A DNA stretch of 64,000 nt from Belnapia rosea (GTDB lineage Bacteria > Pseudomonadota > Alphaproteobacteria > Acetobacterales > Acetobacteraceae). The stretch spans positions 110,777 to 174,776 of the forward strand of contig NZ_FMZX01000004.1 of NCBI RefSeq assembly GCF_900101615.1. The letters are read 5' to 3'. Positions 18,730-29,697 of this stretch are shown piece after piece (the first letter of the stretch is position 1; each line of letters begins with the position of its first letter). Below the pieces are notes generated by a model. That model was not told the DNA's origin and searched no databases. It saw only the letters and a list, made by a program, of their open reading frames with translations. A program made the translations under genes and the position numbers.

Positions 18730-19578
18730 TCAGCGCGTGGCGGAGGCGAAGGTTGGCACGTTCCAGAGAACCGGCGGCAGGTCCAGGGGCTGGCCGCGCC
18801 GGGCGCGTTCGGTGGGCGGGAGGATATCGGCCGAGGGCCAGGTCCCGCTGCCGAGCGCCGCGGCATAGCCCTCGGCGAGGCCGGCCCCGCGCATGGCCCG
18901 GGCGGCCGCCTCATGGTCGTAGCGCAGGGCGTGGTGCTCGATGCGGAGGCCCCGCGCCTCGGGGATCAGCAGCGAGAACCAGACCCGTGGCGTGCCGTCA
19001 TCCGCCGGCATGCCGATGGCGCCGGCATTGTGCCAGAGCCGCCCCCCGATCAGCCGGGTGAAGGGGATGCCGCAATGGCCGGCCAGCACGCCCTCCGCCC
19101 CCGTCCCGTCGATCTCATCCGCCAGGACGGCGTCGGGGGCGGAGGCGAAGAGGAAGCGGTTGATGCTGGCCGCGCCGCCATGGACCGCGGCGAGGCGCCG
19201 CCCGCCCAGGCGAAGGCCGATGCGGCGCGGCAGGCTGCCCATCCAGGCGCGGTGGGCCGGCGTGACATGGCGGGAGGCATGGGCGAACCAGCCGCGGGAG
19301 AGCAGGTCGCAGGCCGTGCCCTCCTCGAAGCCGCAGCCGCAATCCTCGCCGCCCGCGGCCAGGCTCTCCTCGCAATTGCCCATCACGGTCGGGATGCCGG
19401 CGCCGATCATCAGGTCGAGCGTCGCGGCGGGGTCGGCGCAATAGGCGACCACATCGCCGGTGCAGAGCATGCGCCCGGGCGGGATGCCGAGCCGCGCCGC
19501 CGCCTCCAGCAGGGCCTCGAGCGCCTGGCGGTTGGAATAGGGGCCGCCGAAGCAGAGCAGGGGGGCGTCGGTGTCCAT
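18730..19578 (-). CDS. Metallophosphoesterase-fold protein with reduced metal site, phn-linked
   Basis: The chain follows the calcineurin-like phosphoesterase fold but with altered ligands. The first motif, normally DxH, reads GGPY. The GD motif is intact (CTGDVVAY). GNH reads GNC (VMGNCEES). The later His is kept (AVHGG), and GHxH reads GHCG. Ligands of one metal site (D, N, H, H) therefore remain, while those unique to the other are gone. Four Cys lie close together (about residues 69, 80, 82, 90). The ATG at 19578 overlaps the phnC stop as TGATG with GGGAG upstream; ATG 19590, four codons earlier, is a fair alternative. Being last in a phosphonate-type transporter operon suggests a role with imported phosphorus compounds. 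It may be mono-metal or non-catalytic. Confidence 0.8.
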   Translation of the reverse strand: MDTDAPLLCFGGPYSNRQALEALLEAAARLGIPPGRMLCTGDVVAYCADPAATLDLMIGAGIPTVMGNCEESLAAGGEDCGCGFEEGTACDLLSRGWFAHASRHVTPAHRAWMGSLPRRIGLRLGGRRLAAVHGGAASINRFLFASAPDAVLADEIDGTGAEGVLAGHCGIPFTRLIGGRLWHNAGAIGMPADDGTPRVWFSLLIPEARGLRIEHHALRYDHEAAARAMRGAGLAEGYAAALGSGTWPSADILPPTERARRGQPLDLPPVLWNVPTFASATR

Positions 19579-20228
19579 CAGGTCTCCCATAGATGCCCCT
19601 CCGCGATCCGCAGCCGCCGGTCGGCGAAGCGGCGGGCGAGTTCCGGCTGGTGCAGGCTGACCAGTATGGCGAGGCCTCCCTCCCGTGCCAGCCCGCGCAG
19701 CAGGGTGAGGATGGCCTCGGCATTCGCCGGGTCGAGGCTCGCCACCGGCTCATCGGCCAGCAGGACGGGGGCGCGCTGCAGCAGGGCGCGGGCGATGGCG
19801 ACGCGCTGGCGCTGGCCGCCGGAGAGATGGGCGGCGCGGCGGCCGCCGAGCCCGGCGAGGCCGACGCGGGCGAGGCAGGATTCCGCCGCCGCGACCTCCG
19901 CCGCCGGCCAGACGCCGAGGGCCGGGCGCCAGAAGCCGAGCCGGCCGAGGGCGCCGACCAGCACATTGCCCCGGGCCGTCAGCCGGCCGGCCAGCGCATG
20001 CTGCTGGAAGACGAGGGCGGGGCGGCCGCCATCAGCGAGGACTTGCCCGGCATGGGGCAGCAGCCCCGCCGCGGCGCGCAGCAGGCTGGTCTTGCCGGCG
20101 CCGGAGGGGCCTTCCAGCGAGACGACCTCGCCGGGGGCCACATCCAGCGAGATGTCGCGCAGCACCATCCTGCCGCCGAGGGAGAGGCCGAGGCCACGCA
20201 GCACGAGGCCGCGCCGCGTCTCCAGCAT
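19578..20228 (-). CDS. phnC: Phosphonate-type ABC transporter ATP-binding protein
   Basis: 216-residue ATPase. Walker A is GPSGAGKTSLLRAAAGLL, the signature is HLSGGQRQRVAIARAL, and Walker B is VLLADEPVASLDP, with the switch His in LVSLHQPELA. It is shorter than classical PhnC because the region after Walker A is compact. The assignment as PhnC rests on the PhnD and PhnE genes directly upstream. Both ends overlap the neighbours by one base (TGATG), indicating coupled translation. Confidence 0.85.
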   Translation of the reverse strand: MLETRRGLVLRGLGLSLGGRMVLRDISLDVAPGEVVSLEGPSGAGKTSLLRAAAGLLPHAGQVLADGGRPALVFQQHALAGRLTARGNVLVGALGRLGFWRPALGVWPAAEVAAAESCLARVGLAGLGGRRAAHLSGGQRQRVAIARALLQRAPVLLADEPVASLDPANAEAILTLLRGLAREGGLAILVSLHQPELARRFADRRLRIAEGHLWET

Positions 20229-20974
20229 CAGGCGAGCCTCCGGCGGAGCAGGACGGAGAGGCGGTCGGCGGCCAGCACCAGGGCCACGATGATGATCAGG
20301 ATCGCCAGGACGCGGGCGAAGTCGAGCAGGTCCACCGCGTTCTTCAGCTCCTGCCCGAGGCCTCCGGCACCGACCAGGCCGAGCACGGTGGAGGCGCGGA
20401 TGTTGAACTCCCAGACATAGAGCAGGGCGGAGGCGGTCTGCGGCAGGGTCTCCGGCAGCAGCACCACGGCCGCCGCCTGGGCGCGGCTGCCGCCGGCGGA
20501 GAGTGCCGCCTCGACGGGGGCGAAATCGGCCGTCTCCAGCGCCTCGGACCAGAGCTTGGCGATGGAGCCGGCGGAGTGGAGCGCGATGCCGAGCATGCCG
20601 GCGAAGGGGCCTAATCCGACCGCGGCGACGAAGATCAGCGCGAAGACGAAGCCGTCGATGCCGCGCAGCGCGTCGAGCAGCCCCCGTGCGGGATGGTAGA
20701 GGGCGGGCAGCGGCGCCACCGGCCGGGCGGCGAGCAGGGTCAGCGGCAGGGCGAGGAGGGCGGCGAGGCTGGTGCCGAGGGTGGCGATCGCCACCGTCTC
20801 GGCCGCGCGGCGCAAGAGGTCCGGCAGGCCGGAGAAATCGGGCGGGAAGGCCCCGGCCAGCCAGCGCAGCAGACGGGGCAGCCCGGCCCAGAGGCGTGGC
20901 AGGTCGGGCTGCACGAGCGCTATGCAGGCGGCATAGAAGGCCGCCAGCACCAGCAGCCACAGCAGTCGCCTCAT
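20228..20974 (-). CDS. phnE: Phosphonate-type ABC transporter permease
   Basis: 248-residue inner-membrane protein with about six hydrophobic segments. An N-terminal helix is followed by a long loop, then LAALLALPLTLLAA and later spans. WEFNIRASTVLGLVGAGGLGQEL is the characteristic PhnE coupling segment, and LLPETLPQTASALLYV carries the EAA-like loop. It overlaps phnD by four bases and phnC by one. The transporter may take phosphonate, phosphite or phosphate esters. Confidence 0.88.
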   Translation of the reverse strand: MRRLLWLLVLAAFYAACIALVQPDLPRLWAGLPRLLRWLAGAFPPDFSGLPDLLRRAAETVAIATLGTSLAALLALPLTLLAARPVAPLPALYHPARGLLDALRGIDGFVFALIFVAAVGLGPFAGMLGIALHSAGSIAKLWSEALETADFAPVEAALSAGGSRAQAAAVVLLPETLPQTASALLYVWEFNIRASTVLGLVGAGGLGQELKNAVDLLDFARVLAILIIIVALVLAADRLSVLLRRRLA

Positions 20975-21840
20975 CCGCCGCCGATGCGGCCAAGGGCGCG
21001 GCCGGCGGCCTCGATCGTCGCATAGCTGTCCGGCGTGGCGGCGACCCAGCCGGTGTAGCTCGCGGGCATTACCTGTGACGCCGTCGCGGCATCGATGCCG
21101 AGGGCGGCCTCGCGCAATGCGGATTTAAGCCCGGGATCGAGCCCGTCGCGCACCGCCAGCGCGTCGTTCGGCAGCGGCTCGGAGCGCCAGACGATCTTCA
21201 CCTGGCCCTCCTGCAGCCGCCCGGCGGCGAGCATGGCGGCGAGGTTGCGGTCGTAATCCGTCGCCAGGTCCACCTGGCCATTGGCCACGGCGAGGTCGTT
21301 GGCGGCGTGGGAGGAGCCGTCGCGGTAGCGGAAATAGCTCCGCGGGTCGATGCCCTGGGTCTTGAACCAGTAATGCGGCACGAGCCAGCCGCTGGTGGAG
21401 CCCGCATCGGCGAAGGAGATGGACATCCCCTTCGCATCCTCGGGGAAGCGGGCGATGCGGAGCTCGGGCCGGGCGATGATGATCGCCCGGTAGGTTGGCC
21501 GTCCCAGATACTGCACCACGGCGAGGGCCCCGGCCCGGGCGCGGTGCTTGGCCAGGACGTAGCCCCAGGGGCCCATCCAGGCCAGGTCCACCTGGTCGTT
21601 GGAGAGGGCGACGGCGATGCCGGCCCAGTCGGTGGTGACGGTGAGGTCGAGCGGGCGGCCGACCGCCCTGGCGAGATGGCCGAAGAAGGGTTCGTAGGCG
21701 CGGCGGGTATCGCCGGCCGTCGGCTGGAAGGGGCCGACGGCGCAGCGGAGCGGGGCACCCTGCGCGAGGGCCGGGGTGGCCAGCACAGAGGTGGCAAGCA
21801 GCGGCGCCGAGGCCAGGGCCAGGCGGCGGGACAGGGTCAT
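20971..21840 (-). CDS. phnD: Phosphate/phosphite/phosphonate ABC transporter substrate-binding protein
   Basis: First gene of the operon, 289 residues, with a signal peptide (RLALASAPLLATSVLATPALA). The PhnD family pattern follows: RRAYEPFFGHLARAVGRPLD, then LSNDQVDLAWMGPWGYVLAK, then ISFADAGSTSGWLVPHYWF and SSHAANDLAVANGQVDLATD. Ser/Asp ligands for the phosphonate head group are expected in the GSTSGW loop. A GGAGGA site precedes the ATG. No C-P lyase genes follow; only the odd metallophosphoesterase does. Confidence 0.9.
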   Translation of the reverse strand: MTLSRRLALASAPLLATSVLATPALAQGAPLRCAVGPFQPTAGDTRRAYEPFFGHLARAVGRPLDLTVTTDWAGIAVALSNDQVDLAWMGPWGYVLAKHRARAGALAVVQYLGRPTYRAIIIARPELRIARFPEDAKGMSISFADAGSTSGWLVPHYWFKTQGIDPRSYFRYRDGSSHAANDLAVANGQVDLATDYDRNLAAMLAAGRLQEGQVKIVWRSEPLPNDALAVRDGLDPGLKSALREAALGIDAATASQVMPASYTGWVAATPDSYATIEAAGRALGRIGGG

Positions 21841-21927
21841 GCAGTCATCCTCCTGCCGACCTTTCGCCCAGGGCCGGCCGGTGGATGCTGCATGGCGGCA
21901 ATTTCATCCGCCTGTCGCCCGAATTCG

Positions 21928-23109
21928 TCAGCCTTTCAGCATGCGGCGAGCGATGGCCATGCGGTGGACCTCGCTCGGTCCTTCATAGATGCGCTGGACG
22001 CGGACCTGGTTGGCCATGAGCTGCAGCGGCAGCTCCTTCGTCATGCCCATGGCGCCGAAGGTCTGCATGGCGTTGTCCAGCACCTCCTGCGCCATCTCGG
22101 TGGCGTAGACCTTCAGCATCGAGGCCTCGGTGCGGACATCCTGGCCGGCGGACATCTTGGCGGCGGCGTCGCGGACCATGAGGCGGGTGGTGTGGATCTT
22201 GGTCGCGGCCTCGGCGACCCACCACTGGATGGCCTGGCGGTCGGCCAGGCGGACGCCGAAGGTGCTGCGGTTCCGCGCCTGCTCGCAGAGCATGTCCAGC
22301 GCGCGGCGGGCCATGCCGGTGCAGCGGGCGCCCATCTGCAGGCGGCGCACATTGAGGCGGAGCTGCATCGGCGCGTAGCCGGCGCCGAGCTGGCCGAGGA
22401 TCTGCCGCTCATGGACGCGGCAATCCTCGAATACCAGCTCGTAGGTCCGCCGGCCGCCGATCATCGGGATCTCGCGCTCGATGATGAAGCCGGGGGTGCC
22501 GCGCTCGACGATGAAGGCGGTGACGCCCTCCTGGCGCTTGCCCTCGCCGGTGCGGGCCATGAGGATGATGAAATCCGCACGCGGCACGCCGCTGACCCAG
22601 ATCTTGCGGCCGTTGATGACCCAGTCCTCGCCATCCTTCACCGCGCGGGTGGTCATCCCCGCCGGGTCGCCGCCGGCGCCGGGCTCGGAGATGGCGATGG
22701 AGGAGCGCATCTCGCCGCGGGCATAGGGGTCGAGATACTTCATCCGCTGCTCCGGGTTGGCGACGGCGAGCAGCATGTGGAGGTTCGGGCTGTCGGGCGG
22801 GAAGATGAAGGGGGTGACGGTGCGGCCCATCTCCTCCTCGATCGCCATCAGCGCGGAGATGGGCAGGTCGGCGCCGCCGAATTCCTCCGGCACGTCGAGG
22901 CCGTAGAGGCCGAGCTCCTTGGCCCTGGCGAGCAGCGGGCCTTCCTCCTCCGGCGTCAGGCCGTAGCGCTGGCCCTCGGACTCGCGCTTGAGGACGGCGG
23001 CCTCCAGCGGCATCAGGTCGCGCTCGACGAAGCGCGCGACCAGGTCGCGCACCATGCGGTGCTCCTCGGCGAGGGGCGGAATGGCGATGCCGTCGGTGTC
23101 CAGGGCCAT
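21928..23109 (-). CDS. Acyl-CoA dehydrogenase family protein
   Basis: FAD enzyme of acyl-CoA alpha,beta-oxidation, transferring electrons to ETF. The 393-residue chain shows YGLDVPEEFGGADL, SIAISEPGAGGDPAGM (FAD and substrate), the NGRKIWVSG strand, and RSTFGVRLADRQAIQWW. The C-terminal QRIYEGPSEVHRM contains the candidate catalytic Glu. Length and order are standard for the medium/short-chain group. It stands alone, with no ETF or thiolase nearby, so substrate length cannot be told. Confidence 0.9.
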   Translation of the reverse strand: MALDTDGIAIPPLAEEHRMVRDLVARFVERDLMPLEAAVLKRESEGQRYGLTPEEEGPLLARAKELGLYGLDVPEEFGGADLPISALMAIEEEMGRTVTPFIFPPDSPNLHMLLAVANPEQRMKYLDPYARGEMRSSIAISEPGAGGDPAGMTTRAVKDGEDWVINGRKIWVSGVPRADFIILMARTGEGKRQEGVTAFIVERGTPGFIIEREIPMIGGRRTYELVFEDCRVHERQILGQLGAGYAPMQLRLNVRRLQMGARCTGMARRALDMLCEQARNRSTFGVRLADRQAIQWWVAEAATKIHTTRLMVRDAAAKMSAGQDVRTEASMLKVYATEMAQEVLDNAMQTFGAMGMTKELPLQLMANQVRVQRIYEGPSEVHRMAIARRMLKG

Positions 23110-23188
23110 GGTTTCTCTCCCGCGAGGCTGGTTTGGCCAGAGGCTAGACCGGTGCGGCGGGGGCGCCCATCCCCCTGTCCGGCGAGGC

Positions 23189-24085
23189 TCAGATCCTGGC
23201 CGCTTCCGCGAAGCCGCGCAGGCGGTCGCCGATCACCTTGCCGACGGCCTCCGCCGCGGCCCGGCGCGGGAAGCTCGACCGCCAGACGAGGCGGACGGTC
23301 CGCCCGGTGCGTTCCTTCAGGGGGCGCAGGACGATGCCCATATCCTGCGCCGTGCCGGCCGCGAGGCCCGGGATCAGCGTTGTCCCGTAGCCCGCGGCGA
23401 CCATGCTGAGCAGCGTCGAGAGGCTCGCCGCGCGCAGCGTGCCGCCGAGCGCGCCGCTTTGGCCGCAGGCGGCCAGGGTCTGGTCGCGCAGGCAGTGGCC
23501 ATCGGCCAGCACCAGCACATCCCGCGCGAGCTCGGCTTCCGCCACCACCTCGCGGGCGGCGAGCGGATGCTCAGGCGGCAACGCGGCCAGGAAGGGTTCG
23601 GCGAAGAGCGGCAGGCTGGCGAATTCCGGCTCGTCCACATCGGTCGCCAGCAGCGCCGCGTCCAGCTCATGGGACCGCAGCCGCTCGAGCAGCGTCAGCG
23701 TCTGGTCCTCCCACGGCTCCACCAGAAGCGTGGGCAGCGCCTCGCGCAGCGGCGCGAAGACCAGCGGGAGCAGATAGGGCGCGAGCGTCGGGATGATGCC
23801 GAGGCGAAGGCTCCCGGCCAGCGGGTCGCAGAGGTCGCGCGCGGCGGCGAGGATCGCATCGACCTCGGCGACCGCCGTGCGGACATGGCCGATGAGGCGC
23901 GCGCAGGCGCCGGTCGGGACCACCGTCTTGCGGTCGCGCTCGAACAGCGTGAGGCCGAGCTGCTCCTCGAGCTTGCGGAGCTGGACCGAGAGCGTCGGCT
24001 GGCTGACGCCGCAGGCCTGGGCGGCGCGGCCGAAATGCCCGTATTCGGCGACCGCCAGCAGGTAGCGGAAATCCTTGAGGTTCAT
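23189..24085 (-). CDS. oxyR: OxyR-type hydrogen peroxide sensor (LysR family)
   Basis: The 298-residue protein has a LysR helix-turn-helix at the N-terminus (FGRAAQACGVSQPTLSVQLRKLEEQLG). The OxyR redox loop GHCLRDQTLAAC places two cysteines nine residues apart (about 198 and 207), as in E. coli OxyR C199/C208. Oxidation by H2O2 would form a disulfide that switches DNA binding. It is divergent from katG across a 220-bp region with an OxyR-like operator, the usual arrangement for direct control of the catalase and autoregulation. Confidence 0.93.
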   Translation of the reverse strand: MNLKDFRYLLAVAEYGHFGRAAQACGVSQPTLSVQLRKLEEQLGLTLFERDRKTVVPTGACARLIGHVRTAVAEVDAILAAARDLCDPLAGSLRLGIIPTLAPYLLPLVFAPLREALPTLLVEPWEDQTLTLLERLRSHELDAALLATDVDEPEFASLPLFAEPFLAALPPEHPLAAREVVAEAELARDVLVLADGHCLRDQTLAACGQSGALGGTLRAASLSTLLSMVAAGYGTTLIPGLAAGTAQDMGIVLRPLKERTGRTVRLVWRSSFPRRAAAEAVGKVIGDRLRGFAEAARI

Positions 24086-24106
24086 CGGGGGCGATGCGCC
24101 TGTCCT

Positions 24107-24123
24107 GATAGCCAGCGCCTATC
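24107..24123. promoter_or_regulatory. OxyR-like operator between oxyR and katG
   Basis: GATAG, seven bases, CTATC: a perfect five-base inverted repeat matching one ATAG-N7-CTAT half of the published OxyR consensus. The matching second half at the expected spacing is weak. AT-rich sequence with a TTGATA at 24131 and TATCCC at 24152 follows toward katG and may be its promoter. Confidence 0.55.
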
Positions 24124-24134
24124 ACGCCGGTTGA

Positions 24135-26546
<2,412 letters not shown>

Positions 26547-26553
26547 TCCTCCA

Positions 26554-26589
26554 CTCCTGCCGCGGCCGCATGATCGGCCGCGGCAGGAG
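26554..26589. terminator. Perfect 15-bp hairpin between katG and the convergent ABC operon
   Basis: CTCCTGCCGCGGCCG at 26554-26568 pairs with its exact complement at 26575-26589 around a CATGAT loop. It begins seven bases after the katG stop and ends two bases before the stop of the convergent ATPase gene. It can therefore act as a shared bidirectional terminator, though no U-tract is present. Confidence 0.75.
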
Positions 26590-26591
26590 CT

Positions 26592-27518
26592 TCAGCCCCG
26601 GCCGGCGAAGGCCAGCAGGTCGGCGAGGGTGACGGAGCCGCTGCCGGGCAGGCCGGCGCTGGTGGTGCCGGTTTCCAGCATGCGCGCCAGGGCGTCGCGC
26701 AGGGTCGCGCCGTCCGGCAGCGCGGGGCCGGGGGCCGGCGCCGCATGCCGGGGCAGGGCGGAGAGCGGGAACAGGGCGAGGCGCAGCAGCATGCGGTCGG
26801 CGCCGAGGAATTCGGCGGCGAAGGCATCGGCGGGGCGGGCCAGAATCTCGGCCGCGGCGGCGTGCTGGACAAGGCGCCCGTCGCGCAGCAGCGCCACGGC
26901 ATCGCCGAGCCGCACCGCCTCCGCCACGTCATGGGTGACGAGGAGGACGGTCTTGCGCAGCTGCTGGAGCAGGCGCAGCACCTCCTCCTGCAGGCGGCCG
27001 CGCTGGACGGGATCGACGGCGCCGAAGGGCTCATCCATCAGCAGCACGGGCGGGTCCCCCGCCAGGGCGCGGGCGACGCCGACGCGCTGGCGCTCGCCGC
27101 CGGAGAGCTCATGCGGGCGGCGGGCGGCGAAGCGGCCGGGGTCGAGGCCGACCAGGGTGAGGACCTCCTCGACCCGCGCCTTGATGCGGGCGTGGTCCCA
27201 GCCGAGCAGGCTGGGGACGGTGGCGATGTTGGCGGCGACGTCCCAGTGCGGGAAGAGGCCGACATCCTGGATGACATAGCCGATGCGGCGGCGGAGCCTG
27301 GTGGCGTCCATCGCCCGCGCATCCTCGCCGCCGATGCGGATGGTGCCGGCGCTCGGCTCGACCAGGCGGTTGACCATGCGCAGCAGCGTCGTCTTGCCGG
27401 AGCCGGAGGGGCCGATCAGGGCGCAGCTCGTGCCTTCGGGGACGGTGAGGGAGATGCCGTCGACCGAGGCGCGGTCGGCGCCGGGCCAGCGCTTCGAGAG
27501 GCCATCGATCTCGATCAT
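26592..27518 (-). CDS. Osmoprotectant (betaine/choline-type) ABC transporter ATP-binding protein
   Basis: 308 residues. Walker A is IGPSGSGKTTLLRMVNRLVE, and the Q-loop is VIQDVGLFPHWDV. The signature is HELSGGERQRVGVARAL, Walker B is VLLMDEPFGAVDP, and the switch is LLVTHDVAEAV. MVNRLVEPSAG and IQDVGLFPH are typical of the OpuA/OpuC/ProV subgroup. The ~80-residue tail after the ATPase core ends in a CBS-like stretch (ATLRDALARMLETG), possibly a remnant of the CBS domains that sense ionic strength in OpuA. ATG overlaps the upstream permease stop by four bases. Confidence 0.87.
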   Translation of the reverse strand: MIEIDGLSKRWPGADRASVDGISLTVPEGTSCALIGPSGSGKTTLLRMVNRLVEPSAGTIRIGGEDARAMDATRLRRRIGYVIQDVGLFPHWDVAANIATVPSLLGWDHARIKARVEEVLTLVGLDPGRFAARRPHELSGGERQRVGVARALAGDPPVLLMDEPFGAVDPVQRGRLQEEVLRLLQQLRKTVLLVTHDVAEAVRLGDAVALLRDGRLVQHAAAAEILARPADAFAAEFLGADRMLLRLALFPLSALPRHAAPAPGPALPDGATLRDALARMLETGTTSAGLPGSGSVTLADLLAFAGRG

Positions 27519-28141
27519 GCGCCGCGGACCCGGGTGGCGAGATGGCGTTCCAGCATGCCGAGCGCGGCCTCCGTCGCAAGGGCGAGCAGGGCGATGGCGA
27601 TGGCGCCCACCAGCATCCGCCCGGTATCGAGCAGGGCGAGGCCCTGGGTGACGAGGTCGCCGAGCCCGCCGCCGCCGATGAAGGTGGCGAGCGCCGCGGC
27701 CGAGACCACCTGCACGGCGGCGACCCGAAGCCCCGAGAAGATCAGCGGCGCGGCCAGCGGCAGCTCCACGCGTAGCGCACGTTGCAGGCCGGTCATGCCG
27801 AGGCCACGCGCTGCCTCCAGCGCGGCACGGTCGGCGGTGCGGATGCCGATGACGGTGTTCACCAGCACGGGCGGCAGGGCGAGCAGGGCGAGGGCGATCA
27901 CCGAGGGGGTGAAGCCGACGCCGAGCAGCGGCAGCAGGGCGGCAAGGACGGCAAGGCTCGGGATGGTGCGCAAGGCCCCGGCGAGCATGATCGACGCCTC
28001 CGCGAGGCGCGGGCGGTGGGCGAGGGCGATGCCGAGCGGCAGGGCGAGGGCGATGCCGATGGCAAGCCCGGTCAGCGACAGCAACAGGTGGTCGCCGACC
28101 GCGCCGAGGAAGAGGCCGGGGTTGGCGCGCAGCCACTCCAT
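27515..28141 (-). CDS. Osmoprotectant ABC transporter permease (second)
   Basis: 208-residue integral membrane protein with about five to six spans. SLTGLAIGIALALPLGIALA and ALRTIPSLAVLAALLPLLG match OpuCB-type permeases. The EAA loop is AARGLGMTGLQRALRVELPL, and FIGGGGLGDLVTQGL follows. It is a paralog of the next gene upstream. It overlaps that gene by one base and the ATPase gene by four. Confidence 0.87.
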   Translation of the reverse strand: MEWLRANPGLFLGAVGDHLLLSLTGLAIGIALALPLGIALAHRPRLAEASIMLAGALRTIPSLAVLAALLPLLGVGFTPSVIALALLALPPVLVNTVIGIRTADRAALEAARGLGMTGLQRALRVELPLAAPLIFSGLRVAAVQVVSAAALATFIGGGGLGDLVTQGLALLDTGRMLVGAIAIALLALATEAALGMLERHLATRVRGA

Positions 28142-28758
28142 CAGCCGCTCGCCGGCAGGCGGCGCTGCAGGGCGCCGAGCGTCCCGTCGATCAGCAGGGC
28201 GAGCAGGGTGACGAGGCCGGCGCCCACCAGGATCTTCTCGGTATGGCCCTGGTCGAGCCCGCTCAGGATCAGCGTGCCGAGGCCGCCGGCGCTGATATAG
28301 GCCGCGACCGTCGCCGCCGAGACCAGGGTGACGGAGGCGACGCGGAGGCCGCCCAGCAGCGCCGGGAGGGCGAGCGGCAGCTCCACCCGGAACAGGCGCT
28401 GGCGGTGGGTGAGGCCCATGCCCTCCGCCGCGTCCACCACGGCCGGCGGCACCGAGGCAAGGCCCGCGAGGAGGGCGCGGAGCAGGACGGGCACGGCATA
28501 GGTGACGAGGGCGAGCAGCGCCGGGGCGAAGCCGAGGCCGAGCACCGGCACCAGCAGGGCGAAGAGCGCGAGGGTCGGCAGGGAATAGAGGATCGAGGCG
28601 GAGCCGAGCAGGGCGGTGCGGAGGCCGGGGCGGCGGGCGACCAGCAGGCCGAGGGGGAGGGCGATCAGCAGCGCCAGGGCCAGCGCGGCGGCGACCAGCT
28701 CCGCATGGGTAAGCAGGGCGGCGCCGATCGTATCCAGGTTGCGGCTGGTCCAGCGCAT
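28141..28758 (-). CDS. Osmoprotectant ABC transporter permease (first)
   Basis: 205 residues, similar in plan to its downstream paralog: LLIALPLGLLVARRPGLRTA, LYSLPTLALFALLVPVLGLG, and the EAA loop AAEGMGLTHRQRLFRVELPL, then YISAGGLGTLILSGL. The start at 28758 overlaps the binding-protein stop as TGATG. Two different permeases suggest a heterodimeric channel, as in OpuB/OpuC or YehWY systems. Confidence 0.87.
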   Translation of the reverse strand: MRWTSRNLDTIGAALLTHAELVAAALALALLIALPLGLLVARRPGLRTALLGSASILYSLPTLALFALLVPVLGLGFAPALLALVTYAVPVLLRALLAGLASVPPAVVDAAEGMGLTHRQRLFRVELPLALPALLGGLRVASVTLVSAATVAAYISAGGLGTLILSGLDQGHTEKILVGAGLVTLLALLIDGTLGALQRRLPASG

Positions 28759-29633
28759 CAGGCGAGGCCCTGCCGCTTCAGGAAGCGGGCGGCGACCTCG
28801 CGCGGCTCGTCGCCATCCTGGTCCACCTGGCGGTTCAGCTCCTGCATCACGGCATTGTCGAGCCTGGCGCCGATGGCGAGGAGGGGCGGGGCGAGGCCGG
28901 GGAAATCCCGCAAGGCCTGCTGCCGGACCACGGCGGCGAGCTGGTAGGGCGGCCAGAGACGCCTGTCGTCGCGGAGCGTGGTGAAGCCGTAGGTGGCGAT
29001 CTGCCAATCCGTCGCATAGGCGTTCACCACATCGGCCTGGCCGTGGTTCAGCGCGGCATAGCGGAGGCCGAGGGCGGCGAATTGGCGGAAGCGGCGGAAT
29101 TCCATGCCATAGACGCGGCGGAGGCCGGGCAGGCCATCGGCCCGGTCGGCGAATTCGTTGCCGGCGGCGAGGGTGAGCTGCGGCGCGGCGCGGGCGAGGT
29201 CGGAGAGGGTGGCGAGGCCGTGGCGGCGCGCTGTCTCCGGCAGGACCAGCAGGGCATTGCCGTTGTCGATGCCGGAGGGGTCGAGCCAGTCGAGGCCGAG
29301 CGGGGCATAGCCGGCGCGGACCTTGGCCAGGACCTCGGCCGCATCGCCCTGCGGAGGCTGCCTGAGGACGACGCCTAGGCCGGTGCCGGTATATTCGGGG
29401 TAGAGGTCGATCTCGCCCGCCAGCAGTGCCTGCTGGGCGATGGCGGTGCCGCCGAGATTGACCCGGCGCTGCACCGTGGCGCCGGCGCGCTCCAGCGCCT
29501 GGGCGAAGAGCTCCGCCACCACCAGCTGCTCGGTGAAGTTCTTCGACCCGACGCGCAGCAGCGGGGCCGCCCGGGCCGGACTGAAGGGCAAGCCATGGGC
29601 GGCCAGCGCGCCGAGGAGGAGACGTCTCCGCAT
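28758..29633 (-). CDS. Osmoprotectant ABC transporter substrate-binding protein
   Basis: First gene of the operon, 291 residues. A twin-Arg-like N-terminus and hydrophobic signal (MRRRLLLGALAAHGLPFSPARA) precede LLRVGSKNFTEQLVVAELFA, the hallmark of the OpuAC/OsmF family. EIDLYPEYTGTGLGVVL, HGQADVVNAYATDWQIATYG and LNRQVDQDGDEPREVAARFL complete the pattern. The ligand is probably a quaternary amine such as glycine betaine, but members with other or weak affinity exist. It is divergent from the amidotransferase gene across 64 bp, which must hold both start regions. Confidence 0.88.
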   Translation of the reverse strand: MRRRLLLGALAAHGLPFSPARAAPLLRVGSKNFTEQLVVAELFAQALERAGATVQRRVNLGGTAIAQQALLAGEIDLYPEYTGTGLGVVLRQPPQGDAAEVLAKVRAGYAPLGLDWLDPSGIDNGNALLVLPETARRHGLATLSDLARAAPQLTLAAGNEFADRADGLPGLRRVYGMEFRRFRQFAALGLRYAALNHGQADVVNAYATDWQIATYGFTTLRDDRRLWPPYQLAAVVRQQALRDFPGLAPPLLAIGARLDNAVMQELNRQVDQDGDEPREVAARFLKRQGLA

Positions 29634-29697
29634 CCGGTGACCCTAGCCCGGCGGAACGGTTGGACAAATCGGTCGCGGCCCGGTCTAGGCTGGTGGG

